Assembly: GCF_003967515.1 (NCBI RefSeq)
Contig: NZ_BIFQ01000002.1
Span: 1,054,001 to 1,118,000 of the forward strand
Direction: 5' to 3'
DNA from: Dictyobacter aurantiacus
GTDB lineage: Bacteria > Chloroflexota > Ktedonobacteria > Ktedonobacterales > Ktedonobacteraceae
Length of the DNA stretch: 64,000 bases
In this document: positions 16,381-24,632 of the stretch, in pieces
How positions within the stretch are numbered: position 1 is the first letter of the stretch
How the letters are laid out: each line of letters begins with the position of its first letter
Program-made: the position numbers and the translations under genes
Notes under the pieces: model-generated
Told to the model about the DNA's origin: nothing
What the model saw: the letters and a program-made list of their open reading frames with translations, nothing else
Databases searched by the model: none

Positions 16381-16566
16381 ATGATCCAATTCAAGAAAGG
16401 TATGATGGTCTTCAATCAGGTTGAGCAGACAACAGGCTTGAAATTCAACCAGGCTGCTCAGCAGCGCGTTGTGCTCGGCACACAGATCCAGCAGGTCCGT
16501 CAGTCCAACGGTCGTATGTTCAAAAAAGGGATGATGGTTGGCTCGACCGTCAAGGGTCTGTGCTAG
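16381..16566 (+). CDS. FKKGMM small protein 1 (unknown function)
   Basis: A 61-residue protein of no family known to me. Its ends mirror each other: MIQFKKGMMVFNQVE at the N-terminus and RMFKKGMMVGSTVKG near the C-terminus, so FKKGMMV occurs at residues 4-10 and 47-53. The middle has NQAAQQRVVLGTQIQQVRQ, rich in Gln and suited to a strand or amphipathic helix. No signal peptide or membrane helix is present, and the protein is basic and Met-rich. AGAGGTG precedes the ATG by a normal distance. A paralogue begins 45 bases downstream. Conservation of both motif copies and of the gene layout supports real translation. Possible roles include a nucleic-acid-binding peptide or a modified peptide precursor, but nothing nearby encodes a modifying enzyme. 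Confidence 0.75.
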   Translation: MIQFKKGMMVFNQVEQTTGLKFNQAAQQRVVLGTQIQQVRQSNGRMFKKGMMVGSTVKGLC

Positions 16567-16611
16567 AAATCTATCGTTGTTAAACAGGCATTCAGGCGAA
16601 GAGGTGAAAGT

Positions 16612-16797
16612 ATGGTACAGTTCAAAAAGGGCATGATGATCTTCAAGCAGATCGAGACAACTGGTGATCTGCGGCGTGGTCAGGCTGCTCAGCAACGTGT
16701 CGTACTCACCACACGCATGCGGCAGCCACAGGAGACACGCGATCGTATGTTCAAAAAAGGGATGATGGTTGGCGTGCACGCCAAAGACTCTTACTAA
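16612..16797 (+). CDS. FKKGMM small protein 2 (unknown function)
   Basis: Tandem paralogue of the preceding gene, also 61 residues: MVQFKKGMMIFKQIETTGDL at the start, GQAAQQRVVLTTRMRQPQE in the middle and RMFKKGMMVGVHAKDSY at the end. The DNA around the second motif is identical in both genes for about 30 bases (near 16515 and 16746), while the first motif is diverged at third positions, hinting at recent gene conversion or strong selection. GAAGAGGTG precedes the ATG, as in copy 1. Two hairpins follow, closing the unit. Confidence 0.75.
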   Translation: MVQFKKGMMIFKQIETTGDLRRGQAAQQRVVLTTRMRQPQETRDRMFKKGMMVGVHAKDSY

Positions 16798-16800
16798 AAC

Positions 16801-16898
16801 CGTGGGTCTCGCGCCTTCAGCGCGAGGCGCGAGACCTACGCCGAGGTTTCATGATTTGATGCCATAGGGGCGCATTCGCGCCCCTATGGCATCAAATC
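16801..16898 (+). terminator. two hairpins closing the FKKGMM unit
   Basis: The first pairs 16801-16816 with 16825-16840 with one mismatch. The second is a perfect 21-bp stem, 16853-16873 with 16878-16898, tip CGC-ATTC-GCG. The second belongs to the same tip type as the repeat-family hairpins. Confidence 0.75.
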
Positions 16899-17196
16899 GC
16901 ATATACGTGTTGACTGTGCCACATCAATACAATACAGGAACACGGTCCTGGTAAGGTTAAGCTTGACATTCTCTACCACTTCACGAATATGATGTATTAT
17001 CAAATGTATGCATAATCAAAGTAGGTACATTACTATTATTTATATCGCTTTGATGCATCATAGGTCAATTACATGTGGCTATAAATGCTATGTGCAAAGT
17101 AGCTTTTATGTAGTGCTACGCGAAGGTCATAAATTCTGTCAATACTATAGCAGATCGATCTGACTACTTTACGCGTTACATGAGAGAAGAGAGACG
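16899..17196 (+). promoter_or_regulatory. upstream region of the histidine kinase gene with shared motif
   Basis: TCATAGGTCAATTACATG at 17058-17075 nearly repeats the motif at 16092-16110. TTGACA occurs at 16963-16968 but I see no well-spaced -10 box. The motif may be a regulator site common to the two units. Confidence 0.4.
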
Positions 17197-18993
17197 ATGA
17201 ACAAGACAACAGATAATCCTCATAGGGAAGGAGCGCATCAGAAAGTAAAGGGACTGGCCCAGTGGCTCGAAGCCGCATTCAAAGCTATTACAGATGCGGT
17301 TCTTATCTATAATCTGGATGGAGAGGTACTCCACATCAATCCGGCCGCGCTCTCCCTCTTTGAGTGTGATTCAGCACAGGATGTGATAGGTCATAAGTGC
17401 TTCCAGCTTTTTGATCGCTACCACATTTTTGATGAAAATAGAAAGCAACTCATTGCGCAGCAACTCTGGCTCAACCACGTCATGAGCGGCTCGGACGGCC
17501 ACAGCAGCGATCAAACGCAGGATATCATTATGCGGATGCCATCTGGCAACGAGAGGCAGCTCAACATAGCCGCCTCACCGGTTCATGATCAGTATGGAAA
17601 GATGGTAGGGGGTGTATGTGTCTTCCGAGACGTCACAGAGCAGCGCCAACAATCGCGCCAGGCGCTGCAGACCCTGGCATCGCTACTCGTGGTCGCCGAA
17701 GAGATCGTGCGCATCCCTGACCGCGCTTCTCACATGGATGAGAAGAACGGCAACCTCTTCCCGAGCAAGAAGTCAACCGCGCAACACCTGACGCAGTTTC
17801 TCCACCAGGTCCTTGAATGCCGTCTGGTTGGTATCTCATTATTAACACCTTCCCAGCATCTGCAATTGACAGGAGTGAGCGGCCTTCCGGAAGACCTGGT
17901 CATGGCGGCAAAAAAAGAAGTCAACCAATCAACCCTGGCAGACTACTTTGATGAAGCGGATATCCAAAAACTCTATGCCAATCAAACTCTTGTGCGTAAC
18001 CTGAGACAAGATCCCTTTAAAAAACGCTCCACATTCGGAATGTCTAACGTGCTGATAGCGCCAATGTTAATGGAAACGCAACTTATCGGGGTCTGCTTTA
18101 TCGACCGGGATGAGAAACGTTCCTACACGCAGGAGGAAATCGCCGTAGTCAAAGCCATCGCCAAGCTCAATGCACTGGCCATTGAACGGGTACGGCTATC
18201 AGGTAAATGGGCGCAGGCGCATTCCAATGAGATGGCCCTGCAAGAGATCAATCATCGCTTTGACACCTTCCTTGGCATCGCCAGTCATGAATTGCGTACA
18301 CCCCTCACCGGTATTTATGGCAATGTACAGCTGGTATTACGCCGCATAGAGAAGCTAAAGAAACAGGACGTCGAGACCATCGCAGTATCGATGCTGAGCG
18401 AAAATGAGCGCATTCAGCAGCCACTACAGGAGATATTAAGCCGCTCGCTGACGCTGGATCGTATGATCGGTGATCTGCTTGACGCCTCGCGCATTCGCGC
18501 TGATAAGTTTGTCATTACCTTGCATCCATCAGATCTAAAAGAGATTGTACACACCACAGTAGAGGATCTGCAGAAGGTAACGCTGGACAGACAAATCAAC
18601 CTGCACCTACCAGACACCCAATCCATACCTATCAATGCTGATGTCGATCGCATCAGCCAGGTCATTCATAACTACATCACCAACGCGCTTAAATATTCTC
18701 CCCTGGAATGCCAGGTGAATGTTTATCTGAAAACGAGCCAGGGCCAGGCCCATGTAGAGGTACACGATGAGGGTCCCGGCCTTTCGCCAGAAGCCCAGGA
18801 GCATGTCTGGGAGCGCTTCTACCGCGCCAAAGGCATCGAAGTACAGTATGGCTCAGGCGCGGGACTGGGACTGGGACTCTATATCTGCCGCATGATTATT
18901 GAACGCCACCGTGGCAGGATCGGCCTCATCAGCAAACAGGGGAAAGGTTCAACCTTCTGGTTCTCATTGCCGATCGCCGCGCACCCCACATAA
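17197..18993 (+). CDS. PAS-GAF sensor histidine kinase
   Basis: A 598-residue soluble kinase. A PAS domain spans about residues 25-150 (AFKAITDAVLIYNLDGEVLH, then VHDQYGKMVGGVCVFRDVTE). A GAF-like domain follows at about 195-335 (VLIAPMLMETQLIGVCFIDR). The kinase core is complete: SHELRTPLTGIYG with H364, N box HNYITNALKYSP, G1 VHDEGPGLSPEAQ and G2 SGAGLGLGLYICRMIIERH. With no membrane helix it should sense a cytosolic or diffusible signal. No response regulator is adjacent, so it is an orphan. AGAGAAGAGAGACG precedes the ATG. Confidence 0.94.
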   Translation: MNKTTDNPHREGAHQKVKGLAQWLEAAFKAITDAVLIYNLDGEVLHINPAALSLFECDSAQDVIGHKCFQLFDRYHIFDENRKQLIAQQLWLNHVMSGSDGHSSDQTQDIIMRMPSGNERQLNIAASPVHDQYGKMVGGVCVFRDVTEQRQQSRQALQTLASLLVVAEEIVRIPDRASHMDEKNGNLFPSKKSTAQHLTQFLHQVLECRLVGISLLTPSQHLQLTGVSGLPEDLVMAAKKEVNQSTLADYFDEADIQKLYANQTLVRNLRQDPFKKRSTFGMSNVLIAPMLMETQLIGVCFIDRDEKRSYTQEEIAVVKAIAKLNALAIERVRLSGKWAQAHSNEMALQEINHRFDTFLGIASHELRTPLTGIYGNVQLVLRRIEKLKKQDVETIAVSMLSENERIQQPLQEILSRSLTLDRMIGDLLDASRIRADKFVITLHPSDLKEIVHTTVEDLQKVTLDRQINLHLPDTQSIPINADVDRISQVIHNYITNALKYSPLECQVNVYLKTSQGQAHVEVHDEGPGLSPEAQEHVWERFYRAKGIEVQYGSGAGLGLGLYICRMIIERHRGRIGLISKQGKGSTFWFSLPIAAHPT

Positions 18994-19078
18994 AAAAAAC
19001 CATCCCCATGACATGCATCACCATGCCTTGAGGATGATCTTTTTCACCAGTCAAATTGTCCGACCAGTCCGCCTAAAA

Positions 19079-19514
19079 GAGCGTGTCAGACTTCCATCAC
19101 CCTAGGGGCGCGTGGCCGCCCCCGCACGCGCGTCCGCTGCGCGGCCGCATTGTTTTTGTGTGTTGGTGCAGCAGGGGCGCGGGTGCGCCCCTGCTGCACC
19201 AACACACCATAAGCTCGACTTTGTACATTTTTCGCTCGTTGAGCGGAGAAAGGACCTCGATTGTCGTTCTTCTGCGAGCTCACTTTGCTACCTTTGTACA
19301 AAGTCAAGATAAGAGAGTGTCTGACTCTCATGATGATGGCCTGGGGCCTGCATCGGTTTTCGCACTCGCGGTGCTCAGTAGTCCTTTGTGTGTTGGTGCA
19401 TCGGGTGCGCGGATGCGCACCCGATGCACCAACACACAACCGGTGCGGCCGCGCAGCGGACGCGGGTGCGGGGGCGCTCATGTGGCCCCAGGGTGACGGG
19501 AGTCTGACACGCTC
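19079..19514. repeat. hairpin repeat element, inverted double copy B
   Basis: Two family members arranged head to head, bounded by perfect 14-bp terminal inverted repeats: GAGCGTGTCAGACT at 19079-19092 and AGTCTGACACGCTC at 19501-19514. Each has the GC-rich block (CGTCCGCTGCGCGGCCGC and its complement) and a central stem: 23 bp pairing 19158-19180 with 19185-19207, and 25 bp pairing 19386-19410 with 19415-19439. Between them is a unique segment around 19215-19312 containing TTTGTACA and TTTGTACAAAG. Open frames in this block are composition artefacts. Confidence 0.85.
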
Positions 19515-19640
19515 ATTGTGAGTAACACCTCTAATAAAAGTGTGGTAATACACTGATCTAATATTTGTTAAGTTACTAATTTTATGTTAGTATAATAAAA
19601 GAATAGCTACGATTAAAATATGTGGGGGGTTTTATAAATC

Positions 19641-20006
19641 ATGGCAGAAGACAAGCCGATGTGCACACGCTATCAGCAGGCGGCCAACTTGATAAGCAAG
19701 CGTTGGACGCCACTCATCCTTAAAGTATTGTTGCTGAGGCCGTGCCACTACAGTGAAATCGCGCGCATGGTTGGTCATATCAGCGACCGTGTGCTCTCCA
19801 TACGTTTGCGCGAGTTGGAAGAGCAAGAGATCATCAAGAGAACGGTCTTCAATGAGATACCGGTACGCGTTGAATATGAACTGACTGCGAAAGGTCAGGC
19901 CCTCAGCGAGGTCGTTGAAGCCATCGAACGCTGGGGGGCAGAATGGCTACCCAAGCCAGGGGAAGACTCCACACCCCAGAAAGATGTTCAGCAAAAAACT
20001 GGCTAG
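19641..20006 (+). CDS. HxlR-family transcriptional regulator
   Basis: A 121-residue winged-helix regulator. The family pattern is clear: MCTRYQQAANLISKRWTPLI near the start, then HYSEIARMVGHISDRVLSIR as recognition region, LRELEEQEIIKRTVF and the wing VRVEYELTAKGQALSEVVEA. Members respond to reactive aldehydes or redox signals or control nearby enzymes. It converges on the threonine dehydratase-like gene with 49 bases between stops, so it is not in an operon with it. Only one cysteine, near the N-terminus, could serve in redox sensing. Confidence 0.93.
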   Translation: MAEDKPMCTRYQQAANLISKRWTPLILKVLLLRPCHYSEIARMVGHISDRVLSIRLRELEEQEIIKRTVFNEIPVRVEYELTAKGQALSEVVEAIERWGAEWLPKPGEDSTPQKDVQQKTG

Positions 20007-20055
20007 CGTGGACAGAACAACTTCTGAGCACGCTACTCTTTTGATACAAAGATGT

Positions 20056-20991
20056 TTACTTGATCGAGAAGGCTTCCAGCTGGGCATTGCCTCCGCAGAT
20101 AAAGATGCCGACGCGCTCATCGGGCGCGGGCCTGTAAGCACCGGCCTGCAGGGCCGCGATGCCAGCCGCCGCCGAGGGTTCAGCCACCAGGCGCAGATCG
20201 TTCCATAAAGACAGCTGGGCGCGGGCCACAGCCTCATCGTCCACCAGCACGACACGTTCCACATAGCGCTGCGCGATCTCGAAGGCCAGCTCACCTACGC
20301 GTCTTGCCCCCAGAGCATCCGCCGCCAGGCCATGAACATCTACATCGACCGGGGCACCGGCCTGTAAAGCCCGATACATACTGGCCGTCCCTTCGGTCTC
20401 AACGCCAATCACGCGCACCGTATTTTGAAACCAGCTGGCGATACCACCGATCAGGCCACCCCCGCCCACAGCCACCAGCAGTGTATCCAGGTCCGGCAGC
20501 TGCCGCGATAGTTCGTAACCAACGGTTCCCTGGCCCGCCACAACCTCTGGCTGATTATAGGCATGAACCACCAGCGCGCCCGTCTCCCTGGCCCGCTGCT
20601 CACTGGCAAACCATGCATCGGCGTATGTCGCCCCGACAATATGCACATCAGCCCCATACGAGCGCAGACGCTCCACCTTCACGCGCGTCGAAATCTCGGG
20701 CACAAATATTTCCGCGCGATGTCCCAGTTGCTGGGCCGCGTAAGCCACAGCCGCTCCGTGGTTGCCACCGGAAGCAGCAATCACGCCCACCGGGGGAACC
20801 GGCTGCGACAGAAGGCGGTTAAAGGCTCCCCGCGCCTTGAACGAGCCTGAATGCTGGAGTTGCTCCAGCTTCAATGAAAGGTGTCCGGGACAGTTCCAGA
20901 TACCACTCTCCAGCGAAATGACAGGGGTTGGCCGCACATAAGCGGCCACGCGCCGGGCCGCCCGCTTAATATCCTCTCTATTAACCATCAT
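20056..20991 (-). CDS. threonine/serine dehydratase-like PLP enzyme
   Basis: A 311-residue fold-type II PLP enzyme. PLP forms the Schiff base with K52 in HSGSFKARGAFN; the substrate carboxylate loop is ASGGNHGAAVAY and the phosphate-binding glycine loop GGGGLIGG. The C-terminus ends FICGGNAQLEAF. It lacks the C-terminal ACT domain of biosynthetic IlvA, so it is the short catabolic or racemase-like type: threonine or serine ammonia-lyase, serine racemase or hydroxy-aspartate dehydratase. The exact substrate is not readable. The minus-strand start follows AGAAGG. Confidence 0.9.
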   Translation of the reverse strand: MMVNREDIKRAARRVAAYVRPTPVISLESGIWNCPGHLSLKLEQLQHSGSFKARGAFNRLLSQPVPPVGVIAASGGNHGAAVAYAAQQLGHRAEIFVPEISTRVKVERLRSYGADVHIVGATYADAWFASEQRARETGALVVHAYNQPEVVAGQGTVGYELSRQLPDLDTLLVAVGGGGLIGGIASWFQNTVRVIGVETEGTASMYRALQAGAPVDVDVHGLAADALGARRVGELAFEIAQRYVERVVLVDDEAVARAQLSLWNDLRLVAEPSAAAGIAALQAGAYRPAPDERVGIFICGGNAQLEAFSIK

Positions 20992-21052
20992 ATACCTTCT
21001 TTTATTCTTTTTGGCTTCATTATAGCATCTGGCAAAATGTTGTCCATGTTAA

Positions 21053-21290
21053 GAATGTGCCTTACGCCCATCACCCCGGGGCACGTAAGCGCCCCCACAC
21101 AGGCGTCCGCTGCGCGGCCGCATTGTTTTTTATGTTGATGCATGGGATGCGTCGATGCGCATCCCATGCATCAACATAAAAAAGTCTCGTGAGCACCTAC
21201 AGTGCTTAGATGTCTGCGTTGTGTTGGTGCGGCAGGAACGCAGATGCACCCCTGCCGCGCCAGCACAACGTACCAGTGCGATCGTGCAGG
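21053..21290. repeat. hairpin repeat element, copy C
   Basis: Begins GAATGTGCCTTACGCCCATC, with GGCGTCCGCTGCGCGGCCGC near 21103. The main stem is 26 bp, pairing 21126-21151 with 21158-21183 and with six T and six A at its base. A second, imperfect stem (GTTGTGTTGGTGCGGCAGG against its decayed partner, about 21219-21270) follows, as if two copies were nested. Confidence 0.75.
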
Positions 21291-21465
21291 ATAGAAAAGT
21301 GCTCCATTTTTTGGGCATATGCTGTGGCTATGTTGTCTATACTTCTATATGTATTTATATTATGTGAGAGATTTAATCATGCAAAAGCGTAGTATACGGT
21401 GAAGAGTTTTGGAACAGGAATTATTTCAGCCCGAAATTTTCACCTCGTAGAGTCAGGAGACGCTC

Positions 21466-23229
21466 ATGAAATCACATGCATTGTCGAGTCGCCGTTTGAT
21501 TCCAGCCCTGCTGTGTATCATGGCCGTGCTGTTCGCCGCCTGCGGCGGTACAACGCCGGCTACCACCAATTCTAATACTAACAGCAGCAAAGCCTCAGAT
21601 GATAAGCAGATTTTAATCCAACCCATCACCGGTCGCGCGGACCTCAAGACCTTTGACCCCGCCCTGGCTGGCGATATCCCCTCCATCAACGCCATCAGCA
21701 ATGTTTTTACCGGCCTGGTATCCCTCAACGACAAGCTTGAGGTACAAAAACAGCTCGCCCAATCCTATGAAAACAGCGCGGATGGTTTAACCTGGACCTT
21801 CAAGTTGAAACCCAACCTGAAATTTAGCGATGGCACCCCCCTGACCTCTAAAGATGTCGCCTATAGCATTGACCGGGCGCTGGATCCCCAGGTTGGTTCG
21901 GGCGTTGCCAGCACCTATCTGGGGCTACTCAAAGATTCGGATAAGCGCAGCGCGGGTAAGATCAACACCCTGATCAATGATAGCATCCTTACCCCTGATA
22001 ATCAGACGGTTATCTTGAAAACCTCGCAGAAGGCCGCCTACTTCCTAGAGGCCCTGACATACAACACCTCGTTCGTAGTCGAGCGCAAGCTCATTGACAA
22101 GTATGGCAAAAGCTGGACCGATCACCTGGACGAGGGAGGCGGCGCCGGTCCCTGGAAGGTGCAGAAGTTTGACCACGGCAAACAGATCGTATTTGTGCCC
22201 AATACATATTACTATGGGGCCATGCCTAAATTGAAAAAGATCGTTGAGCCCTTCTACAAAGATAGCCAGGCAGCGTATCAAGCCTATCAGAACGGCCAGC
22301 TCGACGCCACAGGTGTCCCCTCATCGCTGGTCTCGACCGCCAAAGCGCTACCCGACAACCAGTATCACCAGGTGCCGATCCTGGCCATCGACTTCATCGC
22401 CATGAACTACCTGACCAAACCCTTTGACAATATCAAGATCCGCCAGGCCTTCGCGCTGGCATTGGACAAATACGCACTGGCACACAACGTTGAGAAAGAT
22501 GCCAATGTCGCCACCAACCATATCGTCCCCCAGGGCATGCCAGGTTATAATGAAAACCTGACCGGTCCACAGGGCGTTAAGGACACCAAAGGAGATGCCA
22601 CCAAAGCCAAACAGCTGTTTGAGGAAGGGATGAAAGAGGCGGGCTATACCCGGGCCAACTTCCCACCGGTGGTCTTCACGGTTGCGACCGAGGGATCGTC
22701 GGATACCGCCAATCTCTTCAGCGCCATGCAGCAGATGTGGAAAAACGCACTGGGTATCGATGTCAAGGTGCGCGACACCGACTTTAATACCCTGCTGGAT
22801 GAGGCCAACTCGGCCGCCAACAATCCAAAGGGCATCCAGATGTGGTATGCCGACTGGTACGCTGACTATCCCGATCCGCAGGACTGGCTGACGCTACTCT
22901 TTGGGAACGGTGCCTCCAAAAATGGTATGAACTATGGTCAGAATAAGCAACCATACGCCTCCGAGCAGCAGGCCAATCAGGCCTTGATGGTGAAGGCGGA
23001 CGCCAATACCAATAGCACCGAGCGCATGCAGCAGTACAATACCGTTGAGCAGGCGCTGATCAACGATGTCGCCTGGATTCCTACCGCCCAGGAGATCTCC
23101 ACCTCGGTGAGAAAACCCTGTGTAGTGGGTGTGGTTGACAACGCGCAGGGATTGACCCCACCAGATGACTGGGGCTCCATCTACATCAACAACAATTCGA
23201 CCTGCGCTAACACCAGCCAGTACAAATAA
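21466..23229 (+). CDS. ABC transporter substrate-binding lipoprotein, peptide/opine/nickel family 5
   Basis: A 587-residue lipoprotein. The signal peptide ends in LFAACGG, with lipidated C26, followed by a Thr/Ser/Asn-rich linker. The family 5 body has TGLVSLNDKLEVQKQLAQSY, DGLTWTFKLKPNLKFSDGTP, LTSKDVAYSIDRALDP and IRQAFALALDKYALA, typical of oligopeptide-binding proteins of the OppA/DppA group. The gene is alone: no permease or ATPase is adjacent, so the partner complex must be encoded elsewhere or this protein acts as an accessory binder. A palindromic terminator follows. Confidence 0.94.
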   Translation: MKSHALSSRRLIPALLCIMAVLFAACGGTTPATTNSNTNSSKASDDKQILIQPITGRADLKTFDPALAGDIPSINAISNVFTGLVSLNDKLEVQKQLAQSYENSADGLTWTFKLKPNLKFSDGTPLTSKDVAYSIDRALDPQVGSGVASTYLGLLKDSDKRSAGKINTLINDSILTPDNQTVILKTSQKAAYFLEALTYNTSFVVERKLIDKYGKSWTDHLDEGGGAGPWKVQKFDHGKQIVFVPNTYYYGAMPKLKKIVEPFYKDSQAAYQAYQNGQLDATGVPSSLVSTAKALPDNQYHQVPILAIDFIAMNYLTKPFDNIKIRQAFALALDKYALAHNVEKDANVATNHIVPQGMPGYNENLTGPQGVKDTKGDATKAKQLFEEGMKEAGYTRANFPPVVFTVATEGSSDTANLFSAMQQMWKNALGIDVKVRDTDFNTLLDEANSAANNPKGIQMWYADWYADYPDPQDWLTLLFGNGASKNGMNYGQNKQPYASEQQANQALMVKADANTNSTERMQQYNTVEQALINDVAWIPTAQEISTSVRKPCVVGVVDNAQGLTPPDDWGSIYINNNSTCANTSQYK

Positions 23230-23238
23230 GGGAGGAGG

Positions 23239-23266
23239 ATTGTATCCCGGCGCGCCGGGATACAAT
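23239..23266 (+). terminator. 28-bp palindrome after the peptide-binding lipoprotein gene
   Basis: A perfect palindrome centred on GGCGCGCC, with outer arms ATTGTATCCC and its complement, 9 bases after the stop codon. Confidence 0.7.
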
Positions 23267-23278
23267 GTGTCTTCTTGT

Positions 23279-23552
23279 TATGAGTCATCCCGAACTTTTG
23301 AAAAAGTTCCCAAAACCGGGGGTGCAGGGTCCTCCCTGCCGAGGTGTGGGGTGTCCCCATATTCTCCCTTCTCCTCTCGCGCCGCCTACGGCGGCGCGAA
23401 AAAAAAGAAAAAGACGTTTTTGTGGGGACTATCATGCCCCCAGCATGCTTGCCCCACACCCCGGCAGGAGGGCTCGCCGCCCTCCTGCACCACCCGCTTT
23501 GGGAGCGCTGAACCTGTTTTGCGGATTTTTCAAAAATCCGGGATGACTCATA
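23279..23552. mobile_element. MITE-like element with 14-bp terminal inverted repeats
   Basis: Bounded by TATGAGTCATCCCG (23279-23292) and its exact complement CGGGATGACTCATA (23539-23552). The outermost TA on each side could be a TA target duplication as made by IS630/Tc1-mariner-type transposases. The inside is GC-rich with CCGCC/GGCGG stems, A-runs and a core GGGGACTATCATGCCCCCAG also seen in the element at 50923. No reading frame encodes a transposase, so it would be non-autonomous. Confidence 0.65.
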
Positions 23553-23560
23553 GCTATATT

Positions 23561-23609
23561 TTAAGGCATGAAAAAGCCAGCGTCGGGCGCTGGCTTTTTC
23601 ATGCCTTAA
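23561..23609. terminator. 22-bp hairpin with A and T runs
   Basis: Perfect stem pairing 23561-23582 with 23588-23609, containing AAAAAGCCAGCG and its complement. The strong stem and T-run make it terminator-like on both strands. It lies just outside the MITE-like element. Confidence 0.65.
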
Positions 23610-24147
23610 GTGTGTGCTACCACCCACATGGCGGAGATATCCAGAAAAGACATCCAAATCAAATAAAAATCAAGCATTCTAATGACAGGTCCTTAAAATT
23701 GCCACAACAGAGGCAGAATATAAATGCTTTTTTACTATATTTGTACATTTAGCAAGCCTTTTTGTTTCTTCTGTGTTGCATATAATACATGATTACAAGG
23801 GTTTATTATTCGCATAAGGCACCTTCTATAAGAAAGTATTTTCCTTAAGCATAGGAAGGTCAATCACTAAAGAATGTGATATAATGAAATGTAGTTATGA
23901 TAGCTTTCCACTACGACATCCCCTGAAAAGCATGTCTCCAACTCGCGGTATAGCATATTCGGTTCAGACACCCGTCTTTCAGCCAGGATCGAGTGCTTTG
24001 CTAAGATATGCCGAAGAGATTCTGATTGCGCTTATCAAGTCGTTTTAATGATCATTTCGCGTTACCACATTGACATACTATTCCTTGCGCTTCTAAGTCA
24101 CAAAAGGGTGGATGTAGCAAGTCCCGTTCGACGTAAGTTATCACGGC
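23610..24147. other. AT-rich spacer before the second BldC-like gene
   Basis: About 540 bases without a supported gene. I see no hairpin of the window's main type here. Short frames lack ribosome sites. Confidence 0.4.
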
Positions 24148-24176
24148 TTTACAATTTCATAACATTGTTATACAAT
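24148..24176 (+). promoter_or_regulatory. promoter of the second BldC-like gene
   Basis: TTTACA (24148-24153) and TACAAT (24171-24176), spaced 17 bases, exactly as before copy 1. The leader is about 100 bases. Confidence 0.65.
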
Positions 24177-24279
24177 GTGCGCGTAATAACAAATTACAAC
24201 AATGTTTCACACCATTTTGATCTAATATAGATAAAAATGAGTGAACGAATATACAAAACCAAAAGGGAGTCTTAAACAA

Positions 24280-24468
24280 ATGAGTGATCTTTTAACCGTA
24301 TCAGAAGTGGCCGAGATTCTTCGCGTGGATGATACCACTGTTCGTCGCTGGGTCAAACAGGGCGCGCTCGAAGCTGTTGTGCTTCCTCACGTCAATGCAC
24401 GTCAGGCCTATCGCATTAAACGCGAAACCCTGAACAAAGTTCTGGGCAGCGAAGGCTTGCTCCAGTAA
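24280..24468 (+). CDS. BldC/excisionase-like small HTH DNA-binding protein, copy 2
   Basis: A 62-residue paralogue of the gene at 6940. The HTH LLTVSEVAEILRVDDTTVRR and wing WVKQGALEAVVLP are almost unchanged; differences cluster in the last ten residues. AAAAGGGAG precedes the ATG at 24280; a GTG 39 bases upstream lacks a site. No phage or integrase genes lie nearby, so it is more likely a regulator than an excisionase. Identical DNA-contact regions imply that both paralogues bind the same or overlapping sites, possibly as mixed oligomers. Confidence 0.9.
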   Translation: MSDLLTVSEVAEILRVDDTTVRRWVKQGALEAVVLPHVNARQAYRIKRETLNKVLGSEGLLQ

Positions 24469-24476
24469 GCATAAAG

Positions 24477-24597
24477 CGCCACACAACACAAAAAGGAACG
24501 AGGTCCTATTGTTCATAGGATCTCGTTCCTTTTTGTGTTGTGTGGCGTTGTGGTATTGATATCCACGCTGAGTGCGGATATCAATACCACAACGCCA
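24477..24597 (+). terminator. twin overlapping long hairpins after BldC-like gene 2
   Basis: The first stem pairs 24477-24509 with 24515-24547: 33 bp with one G-T pair. The second is a perfect 22-bp stem pairing 24543-24564 with 24576-24597. They share bases 24543-24547, so both cannot form fully at once. Confidence 0.8.
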
Positions 24598-24632
24598 TGC
24601 TACAGAACACCATTACTTAAGTACCTGTAAAA

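Noticed and set aside
16324-16779. 151-codon minus-strand frame covering both FKKGMM genes
   Set aside because: It is the antisense of two repeated genes, so its apparent internal repeat is inherited. It has no ribosome site, whereas both plus-strand genes have good start signals and aligned motifs.
19086-19553. Long frames through the GC-rich repeat blocks (here and at 27592-27909, 23181-23657)
   Set aside because: They run through perfect hairpins and terminal repeats, are rich in Arg/Ala/Pro/Thr on both strands, and recur wherever the element occurs.
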